A stretch of 64,000 nt of DNA from Sulfidibacterium sp964549335. Lineage in GTDB: Bacteria; Bacteroidota; Bacteroidia; Bacteroidales; F082. Under the pieces are notes generated by a model, which saw nothing but the letters and a program-made list of their open reading frames with translations, had not been told where the DNA came from and did no database searches. The DNA is taken from NCBI GenBank assembly GCA_964549335.1, contig CAZJUQ010000020.1:62001-126000 (forward strand). The letters are read 5' to 3'. The translations under genes were made by a program, and so were the position numbers. Below, piece by piece: positions 9,013 to 17,522 of this stretch. The first letter of the stretch is position 1. Each line of letters begins with the position of its first letter.

Positions 9013-12000
9013 TCAGAGTAACAGTTTTTTCATCTTTTTAAACAGTATATCGCTGTTTACCGGTTTTGTAATATAATCGTCGGCACCTGCCGACAGAGCA
9101 TCGTTTTTTTCGTTGGTATCGGTAAAAGCGGTTTGTATAATAACGGGAATCCTGTTTTTGTATTTTGTTTTTATCTGTTTGGTAAGCATTATTCCGTCGA
9201 TATCTTTTATTCTTATATCCATAAGGATGATGTCGATATCGTTGATGTGTTTATAAACCGTTTCGAGACACTCTTTGCCGCTTTTTGCTATCAACATATT
9301 AATGCCGCTGTTTTTAAACAGTGTTTTGTAATAAAAAATCACATCGTTTTCGTCTTCGGTAAGCAGAACGGTTTTACCGTTAAATAGCGAAAAGTCCTTG
9401 TTTTCCTCTTGGTATCTTGTAATAGCAAGGTTGTTGCCCGGTGTGTTCCGTTCTTTATTGTACGGAACGGTAAAAAAGAAGGAACTTCCTTTTCCTTCGG
9501 TTGATTTCACCCAAATTTTACCTCCCATGTGTTCAACGAGGTGTTTGCTTACGGTAAGTCCTATTCCTGCGCCGCCGTAATGACGTTTGTGCGAAGTTTC
9601 AACCTGCCTGAAATGTTCGAATATTGATTCTTGCTGCTCTTCGGGTATCCCTTTACCGGTATCCTTTACGAAAAATTCGATATATTTGCCCTTTATGGAA
9701 TAACCTATCGATACGTTTCCCTTTTCGGTAAACTTAAATGCGTTAGTGATAAGTTTTACAAATACCTGTTTTATCTTTTTCGGGTCGGCTATAATAGCGG
9801 CGTCGTCGTCGTTAAGAGCCATTTGGACGTCGAGCAAAAGATTTTGCATTTCGGCATCTTTTTTATATTCGTTGTATATTTCTGCAATAAACGAGTTCAG
9901 GTTGAAATGTTCGGGTGTCAGTTTTAAATCGCCGGCTTTCAACTTCGACAGTTCTATTATGCTGTCGAGCATATTTAAAAGTTTATAAGAACTGCTAAGG
10001 ACAATATCAAGGTAATAACTTGCCTGTTCGTTATCTTCAAGCTCCTCTTTCAAAATTTGTACAAAACCGGTAATGGCGTTCATGGGGGTGCGAAATTCGT
10101 GCGACAAATTATCCAGGAAAGCCTGTTTTAGTTTGTCGGCAACCTCTGCTTTTTCGAGGGCTTTCAGCAGGTTTAACTCTTTTGATTTCAGTTCGGTAAT
10201 GTCCTCAATCATTGCCAAAAAGGCATCCACTTTGCCTTTGGTGTTAAAATGGGGGATATATGCCGCCTTAACGTATATCTTTTCGCCTGTTTCGTTGGTT
10301 CGTAAATTTTCGTAAACCACCTCTTCACCCTTTAAAACCCTTTCGATGTAAGGTTTAATGGTATCGTAATATTTGTCGTTTATAAAATCGTATGCATATT
10401 TGTTTTTCATTCCGGCCGGAGTTGATTTATAAAAACCGGCATATGCTTTGTTTACGTACAAATATTTCAGATTTTTATCGACATATGCCAACAGTGCAGG
10501 AGTTTTGTTAACTATCAATTCCAGTTGTTCCTGTTGCTCTTTGAGTTTTTTTTGAGCCGACCGCATTTCGGTAATGTCGATTCCCGAGCTTAAAACACCG
10601 GTAATGTTTTTTTTATCGTCGAACAGAAGAGTGTTGTGCCAGCCTATTATTCTTTTTTTTCCGCTTTTTGTAATCACGTAACTTTCGGAATAATCGTCAA
10701 GGGTTTTGTTGCCGGTTATTATTGAACTGTATGTTTTGTTCTTTTCATCAACTGTTTTGGGGTCGTTATAAATAAGTTCGTGCCAATTTTTGCCGATAAG
10801 TTCTTTGTGATTGAAGTATTCAAGGATATTTGCTCCCATTTTGTTAATCAGAGTAATGTTACACTCTTTGTCCAAGCCGAGCATAATTACCTGTGCTATG
10901 TTCAAATATTTTTGGGCTCTCTCTTTTTGGAGTTTTATCTCCTCTTCTTGTTTCCGGCGTTCGGTAACGTTTCTTCCTATAACCACCATACCTTTCCGCG
11001 TTTTATCTTTATTGTAGAGCGGTATTTTGTAAATGTCGAAAATTTTCATTCCCGAATTTTTTGTCTCTATTGTTTCGTCGATATGGATGGCAATACCTTT
11101 TTCCCATGCCGTTTCGTCGGTACTCATGCCCGTCAGGAGGAAATCTTTGTAAAAGGGTTTGTGCTTTATAAGTTCGGCATCGGTTTTTCCGTAATAATAT
11201 ATGTTATGCAACTCCAGCAAATCGATGAAGGCTTTGTTTGCCAGCAACCATTTGCCGTTTCCGTCTTTAAAACATATGATGTCGGGTGAGGAGTCGATAA
11301 GCAATTGCAACCTGCTCTCGGTATCTTTTAATCTGTTTATGGCCTTTACCCTTAATGATATATCTTTAATGACGAGTTGTGTGCTTTCGATATTTTCGAA
11401 ATCAACCTTTTTCATTGTAACCTCAACGGGAAATTTGTTTCCGTTTATGCGTTTGAACAGAAGTTTTTTTGTTGTGACATCGCTTTTGGTTCCCATTAAA
11501 AAATCGTTCATCTCGGGTATTGAGGTCTGTTTGTCGTACGGTTTGAAAAAATCGGTTACTTTGTGGTTGTCAATAATTTGCAAATGCGATACCAAGCCTA
11601 CGAACTCCACTCCCTTTTTATTGATAAACAGTATTTTTTCCTTGTGGTTTATTATAATAGCGTCGGGCAAATTGTTAAGCAGGTTACGGTAGCGGTATTT
11701 AGCCTTTAACAGTTCCTGTTTTGCCTTATTGCAGCACGACAGCACAAGAGTTATATCCCCGTTGCTTTGCTTTGCTGCTTTTATTTCTATCCATTTTTCG
11801 CTATCTTCTTCACATAACCCGGGTTTTACCATTATGGTTTGCGGAGTTTTATCGAGCGATTCGACAAAGTTTATGAATGATTGGGAAAAGTCGTTGTGAA
11901 TTAATTGTGTGATATTTTCAACGGGAGTTACCGGAGCGGTGCCGAGACAAAGGAGTTCTTTGGCGAGACGGTTCATATAGATAACCGACAGATTCTTGAT

Positions 12001-12042
12001 TGCAATTACCGCTTCGGGAAAATTGTCGTAAAAGTGACTCAT
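9013..12042 (-). CDS. Cytoplasmic hybrid histidine kinase: PAS(5)-HisKA-HATPase-REC
   Basis: 1009 residues with no TM or signal sequence. About five PAS/PAC domains occupy residues 5-620, separated by short coiled coils. The DHp domain has the phospho-His in NLSHEFRTPMN (about 650), the ATPase has GAGIGLTVSKH, and a C-terminal receiver (about 885-1009) carries LTEDEND acidic residues, the phosphoacceptor in IILMDIRI, IQTAF and ITKPV. It is the first gene of a phosphorelay operon with the two downstream genes. The ATG at 12042 is 17-20 nt from the predicted transcription start. Confidence 0.92.
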   Translation of the reverse strand: MSHFYDNFPEAVIAIKNLSVIYMNRLAKELLCLGTAPVTPVENITQLIHNDFSQSFINFVESLDKTPQTIMVKPGLCEEDSEKWIEIKAAKQSNGDITLVLSCCNKAKQELLKAKYRYRNLLNNLPDAIIINHKEKILFINKKGVEFVGLVSHLQIIDNHKVTDFFKPYDKQTSIPEMNDFLMGTKSDVTTKKLLFKRINGNKFPVEVTMKKVDFENIESTQLVIKDISLRVKAINRLKDTESRLQLLIDSSPDIICFKDGNGKWLLANKAFIDLLELHNIYYYGKTDAELIKHKPFYKDFLLTGMSTDETAWEKGIAIHIDETIETKNSGMKIFDIYKIPLYNKDKTRKGMVVIGRNVTERRKQEEEIKLQKERAQKYLNIAQVIMLGLDKECNITLINKMGANILEYFNHKELIGKNWHELIYNDPKTVDEKNKTYSSIITGNKTLDDYSESYVITKSGKKRIIGWHNTLLFDDKKNITGVLSSGIDITEMRSAQKKLKEQQEQLELIVNKTPALLAYVDKNLKYLYVNKAYAGFYKSTPAGMKNKYAYDFINDKYYDTIKPYIERVLKGEEVVYENLRTNETGEKIYVKAAYIPHFNTKGKVDAFLAMIEDITELKSKELNLLKALEKAEVADKLKQAFLDNLSHEFRTPMNAITGFVQILKEELEDNEQASYYLDIVLSSSYKLLNMLDSIIELSKLKAGDLKLTPEHFNLNSFIAEIYNEYKKDAEMQNLLLDVQMALNDDDAAIIADPKKIKQVFVKLITNAFKFTEKGNVSIGYSIKGKYIEFFVKDTGKGIPEEQQESIFEHFRQVETSHKRHYGGAGIGLTVSKHLVEHMGGKIWVKSTEGKGSSFFFTVPYNKERNTPGNNLAITRYQEENKDFSLFNGKTVLLTEDENDVIFYYKTLFKNSGINMLIAKSGKECLETVYKHINDIDIILMDIRIKDIDGIMLTKQIKTKYKNRIPVIIQTAFTDTNEKNDALSAGADDYITKPVNSDILFKKMKKLLL

Positions 12043-12063
12043 GATATATTTGTTTAATTATTT

Positions 12064-12071
12064 CAAAAATA
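12064..12071 (-). promoter_or_regulatory. TAnnTTTG -7 box for the phosphorelay operon
   Basis: The minus strand reads TATTTTTG 21 nt before the ATG of the hybrid kinase; it is the only plausible promoter in the 119-nt gap and would drive all three signalling genes. Confidence 0.55.
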
Positions 12072-12137
12072 ATCTTTTTTTTGTTAATAATGGCGTTTGC
12101 CAACGAAGGCAAACAAAGATTATGAAAGAAATTTGTA

Positions 12138-12145
12138 TAATTTTG
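12138..12145 (+). promoter_or_regulatory. TAnnTTTG -7 box for the membrane protein/rhomboid pair
   Basis: TAATTTTG lies 16 nt before the ATG at 12162, back-to-back with the phosphorelay promoter. Confidence 0.5.
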
Positions 12146-12161
12146 CAGACTAAACATTTAA

Positions 12162-12995
12162 ATGTTAAATGAAATGAAAGGTATTTTAAAAGATATTTTG
12201 TTGTGGTTGTTGAGTATTGCTTTTACACTGTTGGTGGTATATTATCAACGAACCACCGGTCCTACCTATCCCCGGTCCGGCTCGGTGAATATCGAGGGGG
12301 TAGAAATCGGCTACAACTTATTGCGTTCGCATGGTGGAAGCGGCGATGCTCCTGTGCAGGTTGAAGTTCCTGACAACACGTTTAAAGGGATTTTGTCGTT
12401 TAAGCGGTACAAAAGCAACGACAGCTGGACCACAAGGGAGATGGGTTTTGTTGACGGTGCTCTTGTTGACTCGTTACCGCATCAACCTCCCGCAGGAAAA
12501 GTAATGTACAAGGTTACATTGATAAAAAACGGTAAGAGCTACCCCTTAACCGGCGAGCCGGTAATTTTGCGTTTTAAAGGTGCAGTTCCTTTATACATTT
12601 TAATACCGCACATACTTTTTATGTTTATGGTTATGCTATTCGGGATACGCGCCGCTGTGGAGGTTTTTTCGAAAGGCAAAAAGACAAAGTCGTATGTGGT
12701 AATAACATTGGTCAGCTTGATAGCGGGCGGACTTATTCTCGGGCCCATAGTACAAAAATTTGCTTTCGGCGTCTATTGGTCGGGATGGCCCTTTGGGCAC
12801 GACCTTACCGATAACAAAACGATTTTTGTATTTGTTTTTTGGTTAATAGCCTGGTTTAAGGTTCGTAAAAACCATATGCACCGTATTTGGGTGATTGTTG
12901 CCACTGTGGTTATGCTGGTGGTTTATTCCATCCCTCATAGTGTAATGGGTTCCGAAATAGATTATACCAAACAAAATACCGAACAACAAAAATAG
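12162..12995 (+). CDS. Conserved membrane protein of unknown function
   Basis: 277 residues. An N-terminal TM at about 12-28 is followed by a roughly 110-residue extracytoplasmic domain, then four TMs between about 144 and 260. The external domain begins with TGPTYPRSG and looks like a beta-sandwich (regular hydrophobic alternation). Between TMs lies a GWPFGHDLTDNK motif with His and Asp that could bind metal or cofactor. I do not recognise the family. The gene is 4 nt before a rhomboid protease and almost certainly cotranscribed, so the two may work together. A second in-frame ATG at 12174 is an alternative start. Confidence 0.65.
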   Translation: MLNEMKGILKDILLWLLSIAFTLLVVYYQRTTGPTYPRSGSVNIEGVEIGYNLLRSHGGSGDAPVQVEVPDNTFKGILSFKRYKSNDSWTTREMGFVDGALVDSLPHQPPAGKVMYKVTLIKNGKSYPLTGEPVILRFKGAVPLYILIPHILFMFMVMLFGIRAAVEVFSKGKKTKSYVVITLVSLIAGGLILGPIVQKFAFGVYWSGWPFGHDLTDNKTIFVFVFWLIAWFKVRKNHMHRIWVIVATVVMLVVYSIPHSVMGSEIDYTKQNTEQQK

Positions 12996-12999
12996 ATAT

Positions 13000-13602
13000 A
13001 TGAACCTGATAATATTGGTGATAACCGTAATTGTATCGATACTGGCATTCGGCAACAGCGAACTTTTCGGCAAGCTTGTTTTCAATGCTTATCAAATAAA
13101 ATACAGAAAAGAGAGTTGGAGATTCTTTTCGTATGCCCTGGTGCATTCGGGTTGGCTTCATCTGATAGTAAACATGTGGGTATTGTATTCGTTCGGCGAC
13201 ATAGTTGAAAAGACATTTACTGTAAATTTCGGTATAAAGGGGAGTTTTTATTACTTGTTACTTTATTTGGGGGGAGTCTTATTTTCGGTGTTGTACGATT
13301 TCGGCAAACAGAAAGAGAATGTATATTACAACGCCGTAGGAGCTTCGGGAGCGGTGTCGGCTATTGTCTTTTCAAGTATTTTGATATACCCGTCGGGAGG
13401 TATCTATCTTTTTCCCATCCCTTTTGCCATTCCATCGTGGATGTTCGGCATTCTGTACCTTGTTTATTCGGCGTATATGGGCAAAAAGGGTAACGATAAC
13501 ATTGGACACAATGCTCACTTTTACGGTGCTGTTTTCGGTATTGTTTTTACCATAATTATTTTACCGGGCGTGTTGTCGGGCTTTTTTAATCAGCTTTTTT
13601 AA
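13000..13602 (+). CDS. Rhomboid-family intramembrane serine protease
   Basis: A 200-residue six-TM protein with the complete rhomboid active site: HSGWLHLIVNM (oxyanion Asn58), GASGAV with nucleophile Ser116, and GHNAHFYG with catalytic His173. It is expected to cleave TM segments of membrane proteins. Minimal length fits the basic bacterial six-TM form without extra domains. It lies 4 nt after the membrane protein gene, which could be a substrate or partner, and is followed by a strong hairpin. Confidence 0.88.
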   Translation: MNLIILVITVIVSILAFGNSELFGKLVFNAYQIKYRKESWRFFSYALVHSGWLHLIVNMWVLYSFGDIVEKTFTVNFGIKGSFYYLLLYLGGVLFSVLYDFGKQKENVYYNAVGASGAVSAIVFSSILIYPSGGIYLFPIPFAIPSWMFGILYLVYSAYMGKKGNDNIGHNAHFYGAVFGIVFTIIILPGVLSGFFNQLF

Positions 13603-13606
13603 CAAA

Positions 13607-13643
13607 AAAAGGGACTCTCCTTTTTTCTAAGACAGTCCCTTTT
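13607..13643. terminator. Bidirectional hairpin terminator between rhomboid and cyd operon
   Basis: AAAAGGGACT at 13607-13616 pairs with AGTCCCTTTT at 13634-13643 around a 17-nt loop. It sits immediately after the rhomboid stop and just past the end of the oppositely oriented cyd operon, so it can serve both. Confidence 0.65.
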
Positions 13644-13679
13644 CGGTGTTCGAACTAACGATTGTTACTAAGCAACCTG

Positions 13680-13793
13680 TTAAGCGTTGCCTGCATTTTT
13701 TTCCGATTTTTTCAATGCCAGTCTTACCATTTTGTAACTGAACCAGATAAACAGAGGCCAGCTTATAAACCATAATATACTTGTCAAATACAT
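13680..13793 (-). CDS. Small single-TM protein downstream of cydB (candidate bd oxidase accessory subunit)
   Basis: A 37-codon ORF, ATG at 13791-13793 and TAA at 13680-13682. It begins 25 nt after the cydB stop on the same strand, ahead of the operon terminator. The predicted protein has one hydrophobic helix (about residues 3-21, rich in Trp/Phe/Ile with an internal SWP) followed by a basic tail with KMVRLALKK. This matches the size, topology and position of small cytochrome bd subunits such as CydX/CbdX (one TM, encoded just after cydB), although no sequence identity to CydX is evident. Gene reality rests on position, uninterrupted membrane-protein composition and the lack of another explanation. 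Confidence 0.6.
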   Translation of the reverse strand: MYLTSILWFISWPLFIWFSYKMVRLALKKSEKNAGNA

Positions 13794-13818
13794 AACTATC
13801 TGTTTTTTTGGGTTTTTA

Positions 13819-14976
13819 TTAATATGTATGCGGATCTTCTTCCATCTCTTTAAGGGTAATTTTTTTGCTGTCTAACGATTTCCATGCGTACCAAATATAG
13901 GCTAAAACAAAAGGTACCATAAGAGAGACGTAACTCATTGCCACCAACGTGTATTTGCTTGAAGATGCATTTTCGATTGTGAGCGAACTCTGCAGGTCGG
14001 ATATTGAAGGATAGAAGCAGGTATGGTTATATCCTGCCGTTAACAATAAGGCAAAAACCGTAAGTACCGTACCTGCACCGGTAAACCAAACAGCCTTTTT
14101 GCCGCATTTGTCGAAAGAGAAAGCTGCCCTTATTATCCCCCAAAGAACCATAACCACGCCGAGAAGCATAATTATCAAAACAACAGGCATATCAAGCAAG
14201 TTGTTCAGGTATTTGTGCGGTTCCATATTTACCGCTTTGGAAACGGGGTCGTAATTAAAACCGTCGGTTATCAATATGTTAACAAGGAAAAAGAGGAAAA
14301 ACAGCAGAAACCACAAAGCGTTGGGCAATAAGTTTTTGCGCGCTCTGTTGTTGATGTTTTCGTCGTCAATGTTATTCATAAAGTAAAGCAAAGCCAATAC
14401 CCGTGAAAGGAAGAATACGGCAATGCCCAATGAGAGGTTTATGTAAGTTGCATACCTTGAAAAGTCGAAAGCCAGTTCGAGACCTCTGAAAGGTGATTGC
14501 CATACGGAATGATTCATATCGGTAACAACAAACTGCGAGCCTGTGAAGAACGTTGCTACCGCCGTACCTAACAATACCGTTCCGAGCAATCCGTTTACGA
14601 ATAAAAATATGTCGTAGGTTTTGGTGCCCAGCCAGTTGTTCGCTTTCGACCGGTATTCGTACGAAACCGCTTGAATGATAAACGCAAAAAGTATCAACAT
14701 CCAAACCCAGTATGCACCTCCGAAACTTGTTGAATAAAAGAGGGGAAATGATGCAAAAGCTGCACCTCCGAAAGTTACCAGGGTTGTAAATGTAAATTCC
14801 CATTTACGCCCCAGCGAGTTAGCAAGCATTTTTACTTCGGTGTCTGTTTTTCCAATGGAATAAAGCATGGTTTGTCCGCCTTGAACAAACAGCAAAAACA
14901 CCAGTAGTGCGCCCAGAAGGCTTACGATAGCCCACCAATATTCCTGTAATGCGAGATATGATAAATTTTCAAACAT
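13819..14976 (-). CDS. cydB: Cytochrome bd ubiquinol/menaquinol oxidase subunit II
   Basis: A 385-residue polytopic protein with about 8-9 TM segments. The N-terminus (QEYWWAIVSLLGALLVFLLF) and overall topology match CydB, which pairs with CydA to make the heterodimeric quinol oxidase that reduces O2 to water with high affinity. It starts 2 nt after the cydA stop. A C-terminal cytoplasmic tail (KKITLKEMEEDPHTY) ends the protein. Organisms of this type use bd oxidase for microaerobic respiration or O2 scavenging. Confidence 0.95.
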   Translation of the reverse strand: MFENLSYLALQEYWWAIVSLLGALLVFLLFVQGGQTMLYSIGKTDTEVKMLANSLGRKWEFTFTTLVTFGGAAFASFPLFYSTSFGGAYWVWMLILFAFIIQAVSYEYRSKANNWLGTKTYDIFLFVNGLLGTVLLGTAVATFFTGSQFVVTDMNHSVWQSPFRGLELAFDFSRYATYINLSLGIAVFFLSRVLALLYFMNNIDDENINNRARKNLLPNALWFLLFFLFFLVNILITDGFNYDPVSKAVNMEPHKYLNNLLDMPVVLIIMLLGVVMVLWGIIRAAFSFDKCGKKAVWFTGAGTVLTVFALLLTAGYNHTCFYPSISDLQSSLTIENASSSKYTLVAMSYVSLMVPFVLAYIWYAWKSLDSKKITLKEMEEDPHTY

Positions 14977-14978
14977 GA

Positions 14979-16517
14979 TTAATGCCCTCCATCGTTAAAT
15001 CCTTTAATTTGTTTAAGCATAATTTTTAATTCGGCAATAAGAAGTACCGTAAATGTTACGGTAAAAAGTACAAAAGTGATTATTACCGAAGTGTGGTTGA
15101 TGTTGGATACCGCCGTTAGCGTTGGCATATAGTCTTGAACCACCCATGGTTGCCGTCCCAACTCGGCAACTATCCAGCCCGATTCTTGTGCAATTAATCC
15201 TAAGGGAATAGACCATAAAGCCACATATAAAAGCCACCGTTTTCGGTCTATTTTGTTTTTAACAGTGTAAATGAGCGTGAAAATAAATATTAACAAAAAT
15301 AGCATCCCAAGGCCGACCATTGTATGAAAAGAGTAAAATGTAAGCGGTACGTCAGGTATCAAATCGTTAGGATTGTCGTAATAACCGTATCCGAAATACT
15401 TATAATTTTCCTTAAAAGTTTTCAGGTTGTCGCCGGCCTCTTGTGTATTTCCCGATTTTGTTGCTTTTTTATACATGGCAAGGGCCTTAATGGCTTTTTT
15501 ACCCATTTTTATTTTGTCGTAATACGAAGGGATGCCCTGCTCTTTATTTCCGTTAACCAAATCGAAAACACCGGGCACAAAGGCATGGGGGTCAAGAGCA
15601 GCCATATACGACAACATGTTCGGGATTTCTATCTTGGTCAACCATTCGTTGTTTTTGGAGTTTTCATCGTTGGGAGTTTGTCCCATAATGCCGATTGCCA
15701 CCAGCGGGGCATTGGTTTCGCCCTGATACAAACCTTCCATTGCGGCAAATTTCATAGGTTGAGTGCGGAATACCTGCCGTGCCGATTCGTCACCCGTCAG
15801 TACCATGTAAATTGAGGCGGCAAGACCGAAAGTGGCGGCAACAAGCATGCTCTTTTTGAAAAAGAGAACATTGCGCTTTTTCAGCAAATACCAAGCACTG
15901 ACACCTATAACAAACAGTGCGGAATAGGTGTACGCCGACGAAATGGTGTGTAAAAATTTGTTTACCGCTGTTGGTGATAACAGCACGTCCCAAAAATTAA
16001 CCATTTCGTTTCGTGCCGTGTCGGGGTTAAATCGCATTCCTACAGGATCTTGCATCCATGCGTTGGCAACCAGAATCCACAATGCCGAAAGGTTGGAACC
16101 GATGGCAACAAGCCACGACGACGCAAGGTGAAACCCTTTGCTTACTTTGTTCCAGCCGAAAAACATTACGGCAATGAAGGTGGATTCCATAAAAAACGCC
16201 ATAATACCCTCAATGGCAAGTGGTGCTCCGAAGATATCACCTACAAACCACGAATAGTTTGACCAGTTGGTACCGAACTCAAATTCAAGAATGATGCCCG
16301 TGGCAACACCAATAGCAAAGTTGATACCGAACAGTGTCATCCAAAATTTGGTGATGCGTTTCCAAATTTCTTCTCCTGTTTTTACGTAAATGGTCTCCAT
16401 AATGGCAATGATAAATGATGTTCCGAGCGTTAGCGGAACAAACAGCCAATGGTACAGCGCCGTTAGGGCAAACTGCGCACGAGACCAATCAACGAGAGCC
16501 ATGTTAAAATTTTCCAT
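14979..16517 (-). CDS. cydA: Cytochrome bd quinol oxidase subunit I
   Basis: A 512-residue haem-bearing subunit. RAQFALTALYHWLFVPLTLG provides His23, equivalent to the E. coli haem b595/d-site His19. GWIVAELGRQPWVVQDYMPT is the conserved helix after the Q-loop region. FMESTF carries the buried conserved Glu and the middle His/Met ligand region is intact. The Q-loop between TMs contains the segment with MKFAAMEGLYQGETNAP, typical of CydA. It is the central gene of DUF4492-cydA-cydB-small ORF. Confidence 0.97.
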   Translation of the reverse strand: MENFNMALVDWSRAQFALTALYHWLFVPLTLGTSFIIAIMETIYVKTGEEIWKRITKFWMTLFGINFAIGVATGIILEFEFGTNWSNYSWFVGDIFGAPLAIEGIMAFFMESTFIAVMFFGWNKVSKGFHLASSWLVAIGSNLSALWILVANAWMQDPVGMRFNPDTARNEMVNFWDVLLSPTAVNKFLHTISSAYTYSALFVIGVSAWYLLKKRNVLFFKKSMLVAATFGLAASIYMVLTGDESARQVFRTQPMKFAAMEGLYQGETNAPLVAIGIMGQTPNDENSKNNEWLTKIEIPNMLSYMAALDPHAFVPGVFDLVNGNKEQGIPSYYDKIKMGKKAIKALAMYKKATKSGNTQEAGDNLKTFKENYKYFGYGYYDNPNDLIPDVPLTFYSFHTMVGLGMLFLLIFIFTLIYTVKNKIDRKRWLLYVALWSIPLGLIAQESGWIVAELGRQPWVVQDYMPTLTAVSNINHTSVIITFVLFTVTFTVLLIAELKIMLKQIKGFNDGGH

Positions 16518-16543
16518 ATACTGTTATTTTTAAAATTAAGTGT

Positions 16544-16762
16544 CTATTTCAGTGGTTTGGTAATCTGCTCAATAACATAATCGCCTCTCTCTTTGTCGCT
16601 GCCGAATTTCGTTTTTAAAAAGTCGGGGAAAAAGAAAATTTTTAAAATCACAAACAGGAAAAACAATTTTATCAATATTATTACCCAAAGTTTCCTGCCG
16701 ACAGTCATGCTTCTGAACCCGTCGTAATAAAGATAAAATGCCCTTTTTAAGAATTTTACCAT
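16544..16762 (-). CDS. DUF4492 small membrane protein of the cyd operon
   Basis: 72 residues with an amphipathic N-terminus (YLYYDGFRSMTVGRKLW) and one TM (about 28-46, very rich in Ile/Phe). The YxDGFRSMTxGxxLW signature is the one I associate with DUF4492, a short protein found just upstream of cydA in Bacteroidetes. Spacing to cydA is 26 nt. It probably helps assembly or stability of the bd oxidase, but this is unproven. Confidence 0.8.
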   Translation of the reverse strand: MVKFLKRAFYLYYDGFRSMTVGRKLWVIILIKLFFLFVILKIFFFPDFLKTKFGSDKERGDYVIEQITKPLK

Positions 16763-16786
16763 TTAAGTAATTAAATTGTAAATATG

Positions 16787-16794
16787 CAAATATA
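16787..16794 (-). promoter_or_regulatory. TAnnTTTG -7 box for the cyd operon
   Basis: The minus strand reads TATATTTG 24 nt before the DUF4492 ATG. It is the likely promoter for the four-gene cyd unit. Confidence 0.55.
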
Positions 16795-16911
16795 TAATAT
16801 ATTTCGATTAATTCGATTTGTTGAGGGAAAATATTGTTGGTGAGAGCACTCTTTTATTCCCGTTTGAGTTGTCTGAAGGGGAAAAGAGTTTAGCCGTAAA
16901 GGAAAATAATT

Positions 16912-16919
16912 TACTTTTG
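16912..16919 (+). promoter_or_regulatory. TAnnTTTG-like box abutting the nucleotidyltransferase start
   Basis: TACTTTTG ends only 3 nt before the ATG at 16923. If used, transcription would begin at or inside the start codon, so it is either a leaderless promoter or a coincidence. Confidence 0.3.
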
Positions 16920-16922
16920 AAT

Positions 16923-17522
16923 ATGAAAAATAATTACGGTGTTTTAATATTGGCGGCGGGGTTGTCTGAACGTATGGGTGTACCCAAATTTTTACTCGGC
17001 TATGATAATTCCGTAACTTTTTACGAAAAAATCATTGACGGTTATCTGAAATCAGGTATTTCGCATATGGTAATGGTAATTAACAGGGACGATTTTAAGC
17101 ATCTAAACAGATACAAAAACAAAATAGAGGTTGTGGTTAACGATTATCCCGGCAGGGGGAGATTTTATTCGTTTGTTACGGGATTGAAGGCTTTCGGCGG
17201 TATTAAAAATATTTTTGTTCACAATGTTGACAACCCGTTTGTTATCGAGCCGGTATTGAATAAAATGATATCGGATTTAAAAACCCGGCATTATGTTGTA
17301 CCCGTATATCAGGGAAAAGGGGGGCATCCCGTTCTTCTTTCGTCACAAATAGTTGCCGATGCTGTAAGTTTGTACGATTACAATAACAATATAAAGGAGT
17401 ATTTGAAAAAGTTCGGCCGTATTAACAGGGTAACATGCAGGGCGGAAGTGACGGTAAATATCAATACCCCGGGCGATTATGAAAAATTTTTAAAAGGGTT
17501 AAAATCCGGGTTCTACAAGTAA
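16923..17522 (+). CDS. MobA/MocA-like nucleotidyltransferase family protein
   Basis: 199 residues with the NTP-transferase signature LILAAGLSERMGVPKFLL at the N-terminus (Arg and Lys contact the nucleotide phosphates), a VHNVDNPFV metal-binding segment near 100, and GGHPVLLS near 140, as in molybdenum cofactor cytidylyl/guanylyltransferases. Such enzymes mature Mo cofactors. The xanthine dehydrogenase operon at 52.7-57.2 kb would be a natural client, although it is 36 kb away. ATG 16923 is chosen because the motif then starts at residue 6 as in relatives; the frame stays open for 35 codons upstream. Its last 24 nt overlap the 3' end of the convergent carboxypeptidase gene. Confidence 0.75.
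   Translation: MKNNYGVLILAAGLSERMGVPKFLLGYDNSVTFYEKIIDGYLKSGISHMVMVINRDDFKHLNRYKNKIEVVVNDYPGRGRFYSFVTGLKAFGGIKNIFVHNVDNPFVIEPVLNKMISDLKTRHYVVPVYQGKGGHPVLLSSQIVADAVSLYDYNNNIKEYLKKFGRINRVTCRAEVTVNINTPGDYEKFLKGLKSGFYK

Noticed and set aside
10780..11692. Long plus-strand frames (140-170 codons) opposite the PAS hybrid kinase
   Set aside because: Cys/Phe-rich translations typical of the antisense of AT-rich coding DNA; the minus strand has an uninterrupted 1009-residue kinase.
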